Source: Scylla paramamosain (Eukaryota; Arthropoda; Malacostraca; Decapoda; Portunidae). Taken from it: DNA of 64,000 nucleotides. The notes under the pieces are model-generated. The model searched no databases, had not been told where the DNA came from, and saw nothing but the letters and a program-made list of their open reading frames with translations. The stretch lies in the NCBI RefSeq assembly GCF_035594125.1, contig NC_087158.1, forward strand, positions 9,153,678 to 9,217,677. Direction: 5' to 3'. Of this stretch, positions 32,368 through 47,946 are shown in pieces. Each line of letters begins with the position of its first letter. Position 1 is the stretch's first letter. Both the position numbers and the translations under genes were made by a program.

Positions 32368-33135
32368 CTGTATTTGATTGCTCATGAGATGCACCTTTTC
32401 TCCAAAAAAAAAAAAAAGTCTCAGGAAATGAGCCTGCATCCTATAAGGCCAAGGTTCAGCACTGAGGCAGTGGTTGGTGGTAAGTCTATGGCAACAGAGG
32501 CTCTAAAATCAAACCCCAGACACCTTTGCACATGTAAATAAAGTGATGATTGGTACTACACCACAAAACGACTCTTTCTTTCAGGGTAACAATATATAAT
32601 AGGTCATACTTACCAGTAATTCACATAGAATGACACCAGTCAGGAAGAATTTGCCTAAGTGACTATGCATCATGCATTGCATGTACCAAAACAAACACAT
32701 GGTCAGTTATGTGCCGAACACGGTGACACAGGCAAGCTTCACTGTGTTCTTTACGGTGTGATGCTGTTACTCCATGAGGTAAGACACTTTCATACAATTA
32801 AAATTGCACTATCTTTTAACATTCTTATGAACAAACTTTATTACCCCTGTAGTCTCTCACAGTCACTGCTGACGCCACATGCTGGGTACATATTTACATC
32901 TCACAACAGGATTGGTACATAAGCTACTAGCAAATATTAAGGTTTTTAAATGCAAAATATTGGGATCTAATAATGATCTAAATGCATGTGAGAGTCTTTA
33001 TATGTCAGGTGAAATCCTTCACTTCATATTCAGAGCTTAAATCTGCTCATTTATTTATTTTTTCATTTCAATGTCTGCCAAAACTGGGTGCATCTTATGA
33101 GCCCATGCGTCTGTCCTATGAGCCATCAAATATGG
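32368..33135. mobile_element. Mariner-like MITE, copy 1 (768 bp)
   Basis: Left end CTGTATTTGATTGCTCATGA, right end complement CCATATTTGATGGCTCATAG; TA on both sides (32366-32367, 33136-33137). The same element, in the same orientation, lies at 39083-39854. No transposase ORF. TA duplication with ~20-bp inverted ends fits Tc1/mariner-type MITEs. Confidence 0.85.
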
Positions 33136-33193
33136 TAAGTAGTTTTTCAACCTAAGTCGTGACCTCTGGAACCAATTAATGATGTAGAGTGAA

Positions 33194-33310
<117 letters not shown>

Positions 33311-33311
33311 C

Positions 33312-33568
33312 AACGCAAACACAGCTCCTCTCACAGCTGCCACTCAATCTCAGATCAGTTTTCCTTAGGCTATACCAACAGCCAAGGGTGAAGCTATACA
33401 GCACGAGTCACTTGTGAGTTGTACACAGCAGATGCCTCCAGAGTTGCCACTCCTACCTCCTACGCAAGAAAAAAAAAAACATACAACGTCCACACACTTA
33501 TCAGAATAGCTGGAAAAGGACTTGCACAGTCACGACATACACCACAAAGACAAAGTTATAACATAAAG
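33312..33568 (-). repeat. Dispersed repeat, inverted copy of 26948-27225
   Basis: See 26948; begins at a (TA)n tract with CAGCTCCTCTCACAGCTGCC. Confidence 0.75.
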
Positions 33569-34329
33569 TCCACATACATATTTTTTTTTGTGATGACCTG
33601 CCTTGGAGCATTGTGGAAATACTGAGAAAGCATGATACTTGGCTGTTGGATTTGCTGAGGTATTAAACCTGTTAGGAAAATCATGGATATGAAAGTCCAA
33701 CACCTTTACTCATCAGGCAACTGAGGTTTCACTGAGGCCAGAGAGGATTTCATGGTTGACCATGACTCAGGATCTTGTCATGGGACAAAAGTGAAAAAAA
33801 TGAAATTGAAATAGAAGATATTATTATTCAGTAGTGATCATGTAAAATTATTTTGTCAGATTATCCTAAAAAAAAAATGTCTAATTTTATTTTTTTTTAT
33901 TTGTAAATAAATCTTTGTATATATTTTTGAGATCAGTAAGAACGTAGGAAAAAGATATTATATGAAACCATAATCTAGGAATTGAGAAATTTTACACATA
34001 TTTGAATTGAAATTGTTGTTTGGCACACATGAATATGTATTTCCTGCTGACACCAGTAATATGTGAGAACCAGAAAACCAATGTTCCCAGTTTTTGTTAA
34101 ACAAGACCAATAAAAACTCCTTTTCACCAGATGATATAGGTTAGGTGGAAACTTGTAAGAAATGATGACTATGTAATATAGAGAAAATTTGTGATTAATA
34201 TTTGAGGTCTAAATTTTGTTAACAGAGTTAGGTTCTGGTAGTATGTATTGTTCATGAACAATCTGAGAGCAGATGACTATGAATTTTTAGGGATATTAAA
34301 AAAAAAATAAAATAAAATAAAAAATAAAA
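33569..34329. other. No feature seen
   Basis: AT-rich, no sustained ORF or repeat recognised. Confidence 0.4.
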
Positions 34330-35379
<1,050 letters not shown>

Positions 35380-37037
35380 TTCACCCAGGAAAACATGCAG
35401 GATATGCCAGATAGTGAACAGGTGTTTAGAGCAGATGAGAATGAGAAGCTGACAGATATTTCCATAACTAGGGAGATAGTGGAACAGGAGATAGATAGGC
35501 TAAAAAAGTTCAAGTCACCAGGACCTGATGAAATATATCCCAGAGTACTTAAGGAATGTAAGGAGATTATTAGTGAGCCGTTAGTTTCTGTCTTTAGGAA
35601 AGCACTGGAGTCGGGTGAGGTACCAGTAATGTGGAGGCAGGCTAATGTAGTACCCATCTTTAAGAAAGGAGATAAAACTTTAGCGTCTAATTAAAGACCT
35701 GTCAGCTTAACTTCAGTTGTAGATAAAATGTTAGTCAATAATAGCGAGGAACATTAGGGAACATTTAGACAAACATAACTTGATAAATCAGTCACAGCAT
35801 GGCTTCATGAAGGGGAAGTCTTGCCTGACAAACTTGTTAAGTTTTTACAGTAAGGTGTATGAGGCAGTAGATAATGGTGATAGTTATGATATCTTATATC
35901 TGGACTTTAGTAAAGCATTTGACAAGGTACCCCATCAAAGGCTGCTGAGAAAGGTTAGGGCACATGGGATAGATGGGAAGGTGTTAGGCTGGATAGGGTC
36001 ATGGCTTGGTAACAGGTGACAGAGAGTGGTAATAAACGGCTCGAAATCTGAGTGGGATCATGTAATTAGTGGGGTGCCACAGGGATCAGTATTAGGGCCA
36101 TTGTTATTTCTAATATATATCAATGACTTGGATAGTGGAATTAGTAGTGATGTTAGTAAATTTGCGGATGACACAAAGATAGGTAGATTAATTAGGTCAG
36201 AATCGGATGCTATCGCCTTGCAGGCAGACTTAGATTGAATGAATGGACGGATAGATGGCAAATGCAATTTAATATCAATAAATGCAAAGTGCTTAGCGTA
36301 GGTAGAGGAAACACATTAAACAACCAAACTCTGGTAGGTACAGGGTACGAGAAAGATTTAGGAGTTATAGTTAGCTCTGAACTCCGTCTAGGGAAACAAT
36401 GCATAAAAGCCAGAAACAAGGCAAATAGGGTACTAGGATTCATTTTTAGGAGTGTTAAAAGTAGAAGGCCGGAGGTAATATTAAAGTTATACTTGGCGCT
36501 GGTCAGACCTCATCTAGACTATGCTGTGCAGTTCTGGTCCCCACATTACAGGAAAGATATAGGTCTATTAGAATCAGTATAGAGGAGAATGACTAAAAGG
36601 ATACAGGGGATGAGGAGTATTCCTTACGAGGCGAGGTTGAAGCTGTTAAATTTACATCCTCTAGAGAGACGTAGGTTAAGAGGGGACCTGATAGAAGTCT
36701 TTAAGTGGTATAAGGGTTATAACAAGGGAGATGTAAGCAAAATTCTTAGGATCAGCAACCAGGGTAGAACAAGAAATAACGGGTTCAAGCTTAAAAAATT
36801 TAGGTTTAGGAAGGAGATAGGAAAAAATTGGTTCTCAGAGTGGTAGATGAGTGGAATGGACTCAGTAATCATGTAGTTAGTGCTAGGACACTAGAGAGCT
36901 TTAAGAGAAGATTAGACAAGTTTATGGATGGGGATAACAGATGGAAATAGGTAGGTGTGTTTCATACAGGGACTGCCATGTGTAAGCCTGGTCGCTTCTT
37001 GCAGCTTCCCTTATTATGTTCTTATGTTCTTATGTTC
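35380..37037 (+). pseudogene. CR1-like LINE, RT portion, 5' truncated
   Basis: RT in order: EQEIDRLKKFKSPGPDEIYP, a broken NYRPVSLTS equivalent at about 35695, HGFMKGKSCLTNLL, motif A LYLDFSKAFDKVPHQRLL, motif [16 protein letters not shown], catalytic FADDTKIG, then VRPHLDYAVQFWSPHYRKD and GDLIEVFKWYKGYN. Breaks: TAA 35692, frameshift before 35780, TGA 36017, TGA 36236, TAG 36580 and a late shift near 36846. The 3' end has three TTATGTTC units (37014-37037). The right 656 bp match 1171-1826. Confidence 0.88.
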
Positions 37038-37707
37038 TTTTTGGTAGCATGTGAATATACTTTGAAAATCATAGGGCAGTTCCTTTTTGAGATATTCAGT
37101 GCTCCACCCAATGTGATACCCACAGGACAACATGGCAACAAACAAATTGATCTAAAGATTAATTGGGGGCTTTTGACAGTGATTGTACCTCTGTCAGGAC
37201 ACTCAGTGAGTCTGCCACCTTACTGTGATCTGGCCACGATGATAACTGAGATAAGAATGGATATTGGTTAATCTCAACTATCCTGTCACTACGACACATT
37301 GAAGTGCAACGAAAGTAATATCATTGTTTTCATCTTTAGCAACTTCTTGCACATGCTGCCAACGTTACCCAGAGTAGTTTTTCCATATAATAATTTCATA
37401 ATCAATCTTGGCAATATTGTAGAGCCTAATGTGAGTGATTTAGAGACAATAGTAAATATAGTTTTTGATTATTATACATACAGTTAAGGAACACTATCTT
37501 AATCTTAGGCTGAATTAAGGACAAGACAATAAGGAACTATTATAACTAATACAGAGGGTGTTCGAGTTATGAGTGAGATACGTTCCAGAAGGTTGCTCGT
37601 AAGTTGTTTTCCTTATAACTTGTCATCATAATTTTTTAGTATTAAAAAGAAAAAAAAATTATCATACATTCTGAATATAATGTAATGCTTACTTGATGCT
37701 TGATACC

Positions 37708-37711
<4 letters not shown>
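37038..37711. other. No gene supported
   Basis: A 104-codon frame ends at 37271 but shows no family resemblance and overlaps the LINE tail; treated as chance. Confidence 0.35.
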
Positions 37712-38132
<421 letters not shown>

Positions 38133-38344
38133 CAGTTAAAACATAGTGACAACTGTATAAAATAAAGTACACCAAAATTATACTAAGTCAATACTGAAAC
38201 AAAGTTTAATGATATGAAGGCCTCTGCATATATGGAAGACTGAAGTGAAAATGGAAATATAAGTGCATGATTCAAAAGAATAATAACTAATAAACATGGA
38301 AGAATAAAAACTACTCTTTTAGAGGGCTCTTGTATGACAGTCCC

Positions 38345-39082
<738 letters not shown>

Positions 39083-39854
39083 CCGTATTTGATGGCTCAT
39101 AAGACGCACCTTCCCCACCCCCCCCAAAAAAAAAAATCTCAGGAAATGAGCCTGCGTCCTATGAGGCCAAGGTTCAGCATTGAGGCAGTGGTTGGTGTTA
39201 AGTCTATTGCAATAGAGGCTCTAAAGTCAAACCCCAAACATTTTCACACATGTAAACAAGTTGATGATTGGTACTACACCACAAAACACCTCTTTCTTTC
39301 AAGGTAACAATATATAATAGGTCATACTTACCAGTAATTCATATAGAATGACACCAGTCAGGAAGAATATGCCTAAGTGACCATGCCCAACACATTGCAT
39401 GTACCAAACAAACACAGGGTTGGTTACGCGCTGAACCCAGTGACATGGCCAAGCTTCACTGGTTTCTTTACAGTGTGATGCCGTTACTCCTTGAGGTAAG
39501 ACACTTTCATACAATTAAAATTGCACTATCTTTTAACATTCTTATGAACAAACTTTATTACCTGTAGTCTCTCATGGTTACTGCCAATGCCATATGCCAG
39601 GTATATGTTTACATCTCACAACAGGATTGGTACGCAGGCTACTAGCAAATATTAAAGTTTTTAAATGCAAACTATTGGGATTTAATAATCATCTAAATGC
39701 ATGTGAGTCTTCAAATGTCAGGTGAAATCATTCACTTCATATTCAGACCTTAGATCCGCTCATTTATCTTTTTTTTTTTTTTTCCCCATTTCAATGTGTG
39801 CCAAAACTGGGTGCCTCTTATGAGCCCATGCGTCATATGAGCCATCAAATATGG
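39083..39854. mobile_element. Mariner-like MITE, copy 2 (772 bp)
   Basis: Inverted ends CCGTATTTGATGGCTCATAA / complement of TTATGAGCC...GCCATCAAATATGG. The right TA is intact (39855-39856); the left is CA (39081-39082), apparently mutated. An empty-site-like sequence occurs at 41475-41535 (GTTTATTGGGATG...CCTAGTAG). Confidence 0.85.
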
Positions 39855-40185
39855 TAAGTGAGCAACCTTGTGTTTGACTTGGAAATGTTTGCATGTTTCA
39901 GACATTAGCATGTAGTTGATAATGCTGTTACCAACTATCCCTTCCATAAATTAAAAAAATAATAAAAGCCTAAATTCTTAATAAACATAAAAGTGAAAAA
40001 ATATGGCAATGTTTCAATCATCTTATAATAACAGAAAAAAAAATGTATAAAGTATGAAAAACAGCAACTAAAAACATATAATTTGATATCACGCATGCAT
40101 AACCCTCTAGTCAGGCTCATAAATGGTATCTTTCCATGAGAGATAAGGTGTTTTGATATGAATGAATAATATAATCAATGTATTG

Positions 40186-41082
40186 TTACGACCACAATTT
40201 CCAGCCCCTTCACCAAGCTGCCACACCTGGACTAGCTTTCCTGAACCACCTCATGTGGACTCAGTGCCAGGCTCAAATACAGGTGTGTGACTCCTGCACC
40301 CTTTTCACAGCAGTCATAACTCCAGGTCACACTAAGTTGAGGTCACCAGACTGTTTTACTGACTCAGAGATGAGGGAAATACTCCAAACAACACTAAACA
40401 CCCACAGCTGCAGAAGAAATGACCACATCTAGGGAAAAACAGTTAACATACAACAACACGTATATGGTCGTATATGGGCTTCTGCCTTCCATGACAGTCC
40501 TTCCACTGCCCAACAGAATATTATAGCCTCAGGCTGAGTAGTACTGTTTACTGCTTCCTGGACAACAGGCCTTGTCAGGACTTGAGTAGGGAATAAAGTT
40601 CATTACACAACTAATTACTCAAGTCCTCTGCGGCTGAACTGCATCAACCCATAGTAACATTTTAGACAAAACAGGGTTACTAACAAAAGACACATGAGAC
40701 TACTATGAAAGAGTACCCACGAACACACAGGAAGGTCAGTCACTGCTCATCATGGAAGCTCAGCCTGGACATCAACAGTGCTGAGGAGTCGCTTCCCTGG
40801 GTATACTGTATGTAATACATAACTACACTTACTGGCAGACTACTATGGAGACTCCCATTCTGTATAAAAAGGCCGGGGTGTACGGTCGGTAATGACTCAT
40901 TTATCCCCTTAAGGCAACTGACCTGGCTAAATATTATCCTGCCTTAGTCTCCCTCAAATATTAGAGCACATCTCAGTACGTCTGCTCCTTCCAATTGGTG
41001 GGCAGTGACTGCTTGTGAGAAAACACTCCAACTACTTTCCTGCGCTGCTGCTAAGGAGGGGGGGGTTGATGGGGTGTGACAC
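40186..41082. mobile_element. Candidate solo LTR or other retroelement fragment
   Basis: Starts TGTTACGACCACAATTTCCA and a plausible end is GGGGTGTGACA near 41082, giving TGTTAC...GTGACA. Contains TATAAAAAGG (40862) as a possible promoter box. No matching target duplication was seen, so the call is weak. Confidence 0.3.
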
Positions 41083-41169
41083 ATACACATATGGATGCCA
41101 CCCCACATGTCGCTCCCCGTGCAGTCTTTACTTAAATAAAACAGTACTTTTAAAAATTATTCGGATTAA

Positions 41170-41360
41170 ACAAGGGGGCTAGATTAATAATACTGATTAT
41201 TTCCTTGTCAAGGACAACTCTTCTGCTGTAAACTACTTGAGACTCAAACTGACTGGGCAAAGAGAAATAGGGTAAATTAATTGGGGAAGGAGAGTCCCTG
41301 GGCACAGAAATTCTTATGGTAAGTTAATGGCAGCGAGCACTCTTAATCGTACATCTGGCA

Positions 41361-41397
<37 letters not shown>
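41170..41397. repeat. Dispersed repeat, copy 2, plus (CT)n
   Basis: Matches 4315-4515 in the same orientation; (CT)n at 41367-41397. Confidence 0.7.
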
Positions 41398-41401
<4 letters not shown>

Positions 41402-41559
41402 CGTTCATTTTCATTCTTTCTTGTTCTTACTTTCTTCATTTTATGTTGCTTTATCTCACTGCACATTACAGTATGTCTTATCAATGCCAAATTATTGAAA
41501 ACGTTTATTGGGATGTGGCATCATGCTCCTAGTAGATGAGTGGCCAGAACCTAAGAAGT

Positions 41560-42620
41560 GCTCGAGGCAGGAAAGTGGGGGTAGATTGAATACTCTGTGC
41601 AGTTCAGAAATATGCATCTATGAGCAGGGCCAGAGGAGCGAGCCATCATGACTAAGTGATATCATAAGCATGGGAAGCTTTGTCCAGAAAGAGGAAAATG
41701 GCAATCTCTTGCTGCAGGTCACACATATAGAACAATGTGGCCCCATTACTCAACAAGCAAACCTTGCAGAGCAAAAGCAGGTCAGTGTAGCACTCACTGA
41801 CCTCATCCATCAATACCTAGATAGTGATTTAGGCTGGAGTTGACAACCTTAATTATGATAGACATGGTGTCCATGAGGTTGCACTTGGTGCACAGGGGCT
41901 CTTGGTGGATGATGCAGTGCACCTTGTAGATGGGCTATGTGCATCCAACAACCTCACAGTGGTGAAGTGAAACAGCACCTTTCTTCTCCCCAATCATTGC
42001 CAAGGCATCATTGGTCTTCATGCACATGAGACAGTAGAGGTCAAGGGCTACTGCTCAACACATTGAAGCACAGCATAGAAGATATCTTGCCCAGTGTCTC
42101 ACAGTGGAATAAGCTGGAAGAATTCCTCATAAATCTGGAGATCAGCAGTGACCCTACAGATGGAAATGGCACATTGAAATGTGTTCTTCATGTCAGTGCC
42201 AGAAAAGCTGAGCACCTGGTTTTCAATGAGTTGCACACATTATTGTCATTTCAGTGCAAAGACAAATTATGTGGGATGAAAGGGTCACATTTTCAAAAGC
42301 AGAACGCTGGTCTGGACAGACAGTTTACCACCAGAGTGACAAGGTACTCCTTAATTAATGAAGTCCCAATCTGAGAGTGGCTTCATCCAGAGAGCAAGGA
42401 GGCAGGAGACCTCATAACTAGTGTGTATTACGTAGCTGACTTTAGCAGTGTGCATGCAGAAGACTGAAATTGTTTTTTGCAAGTTGTCTGACAGTCTAAC
42501 AATAGCATAATTTCTCTCATTGGCAGATATCGAGGCAAAGTTTAATGCAGGTGGTAGGCTAGATGCTAGCCCTTTTGAGAGCCATATAGCCTGCAATTTA
42601 CAGCCAGACAATCATGCTCT
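41560..42620 (-). pseudogene. Decayed hAT-type (ZBED5-like) transposase
   Basis: On the minus strand around 41810-41980 the translation contains VHCIIHQEPLCTK followed by LMDTMSIIIKVVNS and LNHYLGI. This is the C-I-x-H-R-E-x-L-x-K ... V-V-N-x-I pattern of the RNase H-like core of ZBED5/GTF2IRD2-related hAT transposases. A 86-codon open piece lies upstream (42351-42611) and many stops occur. Recognised only from this block, so the boundaries are approximate. Confidence 0.5.
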
Positions 42621-42631
42621 TTGTATTTTAA

Positions 42632-42695
42632 TTAATGATAATGCCACTACCCACTCATTTTAATTAATGATAATGCCACTAACTTCCCACTCTAT
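42632..42695. repeat. Short direct duplication
   Basis: AATTAATGATAATGCCACTA occurs twice, 33 bp apart. Confidence 0.8.
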
Positions 42696-42699
42696 CAGA

Positions 42700-44759
42700 A
42701 ATATTAAATCATCTATCTATGCAGCATATCCTAGCAAAATGGCTATGATTTTAGACATTTAGTATATCATGAGGTCCTTGACAGAGTGACTTTTAGAATG
42801 TCCATTGGGGAGTTTCACCTTGAAGAACTTAAAACAGTGGTAGTGGAAATAAGAGACAGAGTTCATAGCTATCTCTTCACTTATTTAGTTGTCTATTTAG
42901 TAAATATGGAAGCACTGACTCCTCACTGTTTCCATACTAGAAGTCATGGACACTAGGGAAGAAATGTAAAACCCTTCAGTAAATGACCCTGGTCAACACC
43001 TAATATACATCTATATATTAAAGAAAGTATTAGAAAATAAACAAACATTTGAAATAATTGCCTGTTAGGTTTAAGATTTATTATCTGTTAGGTAAAGATT
43101 TATGGACTACAGAGACCTGAGAATCCTTGTTCTTTAAATGTGGATGACAACCATAATAAAGAGTGACACACCTGATTTCCACAACTGCCTGTAAAAAATT
43201 ACTTCACTGATCACTGATGGACAAGTTGTGAACTCAGTGGAGATATTAATCAGAGAGTAAAAGAATATGCAGATAATGAGCAAGTTGATTCCCATTGAGT
43301 TATCTGAAAAGGCAAGAAATTATTGTCTTGTTAAACCACAAAATCATCTCAGCTTCACCAAAAGGCAGTTATGAGATTGAGATTTTTGCAATGGTCTGGA
43401 AAACTGCCAGATTCATCAGCCGACTTAATTTTACACAAAATATTTTGTATCCTGGAAAAAATATTTACATTTACATTTTATCAAATCAAGTAATAAGATA
43501 ATAGAAACATTTCTAGCCACCATCATCAAGTAGAAAAGCAAGAAATATGGCAGGACAAGCTAAATACTATGCACATCATCTCGGGTTTGGGATGTATCTT
43601 CACCTTGGGACAAATTCTATTTTTCCTCTGTATAAGTTTACTTTATCCATTTGTTATGCAATTAACATAAAACTTTATAAATCCTGGCACATATGAAAGA
43701 AACAATATGTTTTAATGCCAAATCTTAGCAGGACACGGGTGAAGATTGCCTGTTGACATAGTGTCTCCAAAAGTCTGCCCTGAGTTGCTGCTTGTCTGTT
43801 TATATTGTGTCTCACAATGTCTTCTCTGAGTTGTCACTTTCTTCTTTGAAAATACAAGTGATCCCTTTTCATTATAAGTTTGTGTAATCAACCGCAGCAC
43901 ATACATAGACTGGGGTTTCATGACAGCACTGCAAACTCATATCTCCTGCCTTGAGATTTTTTTTGTGTTTTGGAGAAGTTGGCATCTGATATCAACTGGT
44001 CCTTTCATTTCGGCACGGTACTTTTTGAACATCACAGTATCCCAGCAGCACAAATAATACTAGTTTGATTATTTTCAGGATTTGCTAGATAAAACATTAG
44101 TCCCTGTGGAAACCAGTGGGAAATGTTTAAAATTAAATATGCAGCAAGAGACTAGAAATAAATGTGAAAAATCTGAGAGCGTAGTTGCAAGTATTTAGCT
44201 TATAATAATTGTTCTGTAGAGTGTGTATCACCAGATCCTGTGGATAATGTTAGCTTAAAGACTTAGGATCAATGTTTTGCAGGATGTACATAAAGTACAT
44301 CAAGATGTGTCATGAGAAGCGATTTTAGAATGTCCATCTCCAAGGAATTGTGGGAGCATATACCAAGTCCTACATTAAAACAGCAAATTTCCCAATTAAA
44401 ACTGACTCTGAGGAATCTCATTTCCAAGATATTTTTATCAATTTTGTGTTTAATTTTTTTCTTATATTATTATAATTTTATTACTTGACTGTTGTTTTGT
44501 TGTCCCATGATACAAATGATATACATGTGTATCATGTATATATTTCATTATTTTAGTGGATGAAACAAATTCTGGGTAATAGTTCATATGATTGCATTTC
44601 AAAATTGCTGAAGCAATTAAAAATTTAAAGTAACATTCAGTGCATGGCCTTTAACTATGTCCTATGCTTTTACCTACTGGTGGAATGAAGACTAAACTAA
44701 TCCTGCCCGGGAATATTTAATTTTTCTTGGTATCCTTGGTCTTAACAGAATCCTTCGTC
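42700..44759. other. No gene seen
   Basis: About 2 kb of AT-rich sequence without sustained ORF or recognisable element; possibly intron of the ASPDH-like gene if that gene extends leftward. Confidence 0.4.
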
Positions 44760-47700
44760 AAATAAGGCTGGCTACACACATGTGAAAAGAACACTGCATT
44801 GTAAGGCAGCTGTGACCTCAATGAATGTTTCCCTTGGCATCTCACAACACAAGGGGGCAGTCACAGCCTACCCTCTAAAGACAACTCTCTTCCTTCACAT
44901 AAAACTACAAGCATCTAATTACACACACACACACACACCCTTTACTGAAAGTTAAAAAATTATCATGGTGACTCCTACACCAGCTTCGGACTCCCCATTT
45001 AGGGAGGGGACCAGAAATGTCCCAAGGTTGGACTGCTCTTCTAGTATCGACCCTAAGTGTCTTCACATCGCCCTCAACTTTTTTCTTTATTAACTTCTGC
45101 AACATTCACAGTCTTAGATCTGATTTTCAATCTGTAGAACACCACCTCTCCTCCACTAAACCTCATCTTTTCCTCACTGAAACACAGGTGTCTCAGGCAA
45201 CTGAGAGTAGCCCTTTTTCTGTTCCCTCTTACTTTCTTTATCCTAATTTTCAATCCAAAGCTGGATGTTGTGTTTATGTGCACAATGACTTAATCTGCTC
45301 TCATGTCCACACTCTTGAATCTTTCGAGTTTTCCACCATCTGGCTATGACTACAGAGTCACTCTCAAACTAAATTTATCTGTACTGTATACCTCTCACCT
45401 GATTCCTCTGACTATAAGAAATTCTTTGACTACTTAACTTCCAAAGTGGAGCACATTCTGACTCTTCCCTTTTCCAGAGATCTCCATTCTTGGAGACTTC
45501 AATGTTCACCACCAGCTTTTGCTTTCCTCTCCCTTCACTGACCATCCTAGTGAACTAGTCTTCAACTTTGCTATCCTCCACGACCTAGAGCAATTGGTGC
45601 AACACCTTACTCATTTTCCTGACTGTCTTGGAGATACGCCCAACATTCTTGATCTTTTCTTAACCTCTAGTCCTGCTTATGCTGTTACCCTCTCTTCTCT
45701 TTTGGGGTCCTGTAATCACAATCTCATATCTATATCTTGTGCTATCACTCCAATCCCTCCTCAAGATCCCCCTAAGCAGAGGTGCCTTTGGCACTTTGCC
45801 TCTGTTTGCTGGGGAGACTTGAAGTATTTTGCTGATTTTCCTTGGAATGACTGCTACTTCCCTGTCAGAGACCCGTCTCTGTGCGACAAGCACATGACAA
45901 AGGTGACAGCACCTGGCATGGAGGTGTACATTCCTCACTCTTTTTCTCGACCTAAATCTTCTAAACCTTGATTTAACACAGCCTGTTCTCATACTGTACA
46001 TGATAGGTGGCCCACAAAAGGTACCTGGGCCTTCCATCACCAGAATCTCATGCACTTTATATTTCCACCCAGAACCATGTCAAGTCTGTTCTCCAACTAC
46101 CCAAAACTCCTTCATTAATTGAAAAAGTGTCAAAATCTTTCAAGATCTAACTTCCCTTGTGACTTCTGGCACCTAGCCAAAAACATCTCAAATAACTTTG
46201 TTTCTTCTTCCTTCCCTCCTTTATTTCACCCAGATGGCACTACTGCTATCATATCTATCTCTAAAGCTGAACTCTTCACTCAGACCTTTGCTAAAAACTC
46301 TACCTTGGAGGATTCATGGCTTGTTCCTCCCTCTCCTCCACCCTTTGACTACCTGGCTACCTGTTAAAATTCTTTGCAATGATGTTTTCCATAGCCTTGC
46401 TGGCCTAAACCCTTGGAAGGTTTATGGACCTGATGGGATCTCTCCTATTGTTCTCCAAAACTGTGCCTCCATGCTTGCACCTTGCTCAGTCAAACTCTTT
46501 CATCTCTGTCTGTCAACATCCATCTTTCCTTCTTGCTGGAAGTTTGTTTGTTCAGCCTGTTCCTAAATAGGGCGACCGTTCTAATCCCTCAATCTACCGT
46601 CCTATTCCTTTAATTTCCTGCCTATCTATCCTCAACAGGAAGATTTTTAAACATCTATCACTTCACAACCTTTTATCTGATTGCCAGTATGGGTTCCATC
46701 AAGGCCGCTCTACTGGTGATCTTCTGGCTTTCTTTACAGAGTCTTGATCATTCTCTTTCGAGCTTTTGGTGTAACTTTTGCTATTGCCTAAGACATATGA
46801 AAAGCTTTTGATAGAGTCTGGCATAAAGCTTTGATTTCCAAACTACTCTCCTATGGCTTCTATCCTTCTCTCTGTAACTTCATCTCAAGTTTCCTTTCTG
46901 ACCAGTCATTGTTTTCTCCTAAATCTATTAACACTGGTGTTCCTAAGGGTCCTGTCCTGTCACCCACTCTCTTCCTATTATTCATCAATGATCTAAACCA
47001 AGCTTTTTGCCCTATCCACTCCTACATTGATGATATAACCGTGCACTTTTCCACGTCTTTTCATGCAGGGAAGCCACAGAATGCCTGACTTCTGATGTCT
47101 TTAAAATTTCTGATTGAGGCATAGCAAACTTGGTATTGTTCATTGTCTCAAAAACCCAATTCCTCCATCTATTAACCTGACATAACCTTCCGGACAACCA
47201 TCTCCTCTTCTTCAATGACACCCAACTGTCCCCTTCTTCTACATTGAACATCCTCGGTCTGTCCTTTTCTTATAATCTAAACTGGAAACTTCACATCTCA
47301 TCTCTAGCTAAAACAGCTTCTATGAAGTTAGGAATTCTGAGATGTCTCTGCCAGTTTTTCTCACCTCCCCAGGCTGCTAATTCTGTACAAGGGCCTTATC
47401 TGTCCATGTATGGAGTATGCTTCACATGTCTGGGGGAGTTCCACTCATACTGCTCTTTTAGACAGGGTGGAATCAAAAGCTTTTCATCTCATCAACTCCT
47501 CTCCTCTAACTGACTGTCTTTAGCCTCTTTCTCATTGCTGCAATGTTGCATCTCTAGCTATTTCCTACCTCTATTTTCATGCTAACTGCTCTTCTGATCT
47601 TGCCAAATGCATGCCTCCCCTCCTGCCATGGCCTTGTTGCACAAGACTTTCTTTTTTCTCTCACCCTTATTCTATCCACCTCTCTAATGCAAGAGAACCA

Positions 47701-47946
47701 GTATTCTCAATCATTCATCCCTTTCTCTGGTAAACTCTGGAACTCCCTGCCTGCTTCTGTTTTTTTCCATTTGCTATGACTTGAATTCCTTCAAGAGGGA
47801 GGTTTCAAGACACTTATCCTTCAATTTTTGACAACTGCTTTGGACCCTTTTTGAGGACTGGTATCTCAGTGGGCTTTTTTTTTATTGATTTTGTTGCCCT
47901 TGACTGGTGTCCTTCTTACATTTATAATAAAAAAAAAAAAAAAAAA
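44760..47946 (+). pseudogene. Jockey-group LINE family X, copy 1 (nearly full length)
   Basis: Non-coding leader 44760-45070, then endonuclease: INFCNIHSLRSDFQSVEHHL, LFLTETQVSQ (Glu), ILGDFNVHH (Asp/Asn), GSCNHNLIS (His). RT: GPDGISPIVLQNC, QYGFHQGRSTG, KAFDRVWHKALISKL (motif A), GVPKGPVLSPTLFLLFINDL (motif B), SYIDDITVHF (catalytic box with I-D-D for A-D-D). C-terminus GKLWNSLPASVF near 47735. It ends in an 18-bp A-run at 47929-47946. Many frameshifts. At least four other copies lie to the right. Confidence 0.85.

Noticed and set aside
32659..32922. 87-codon frame within mariner MITE copy 1
   Set aside because: Not conserved as an ORF in copy 2 (39083-39854).
36957..37271. 104-codon frame after the CR1-like LINE
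   Set aside because: Starts inside the LINE tail, no recognised domain or splice context.
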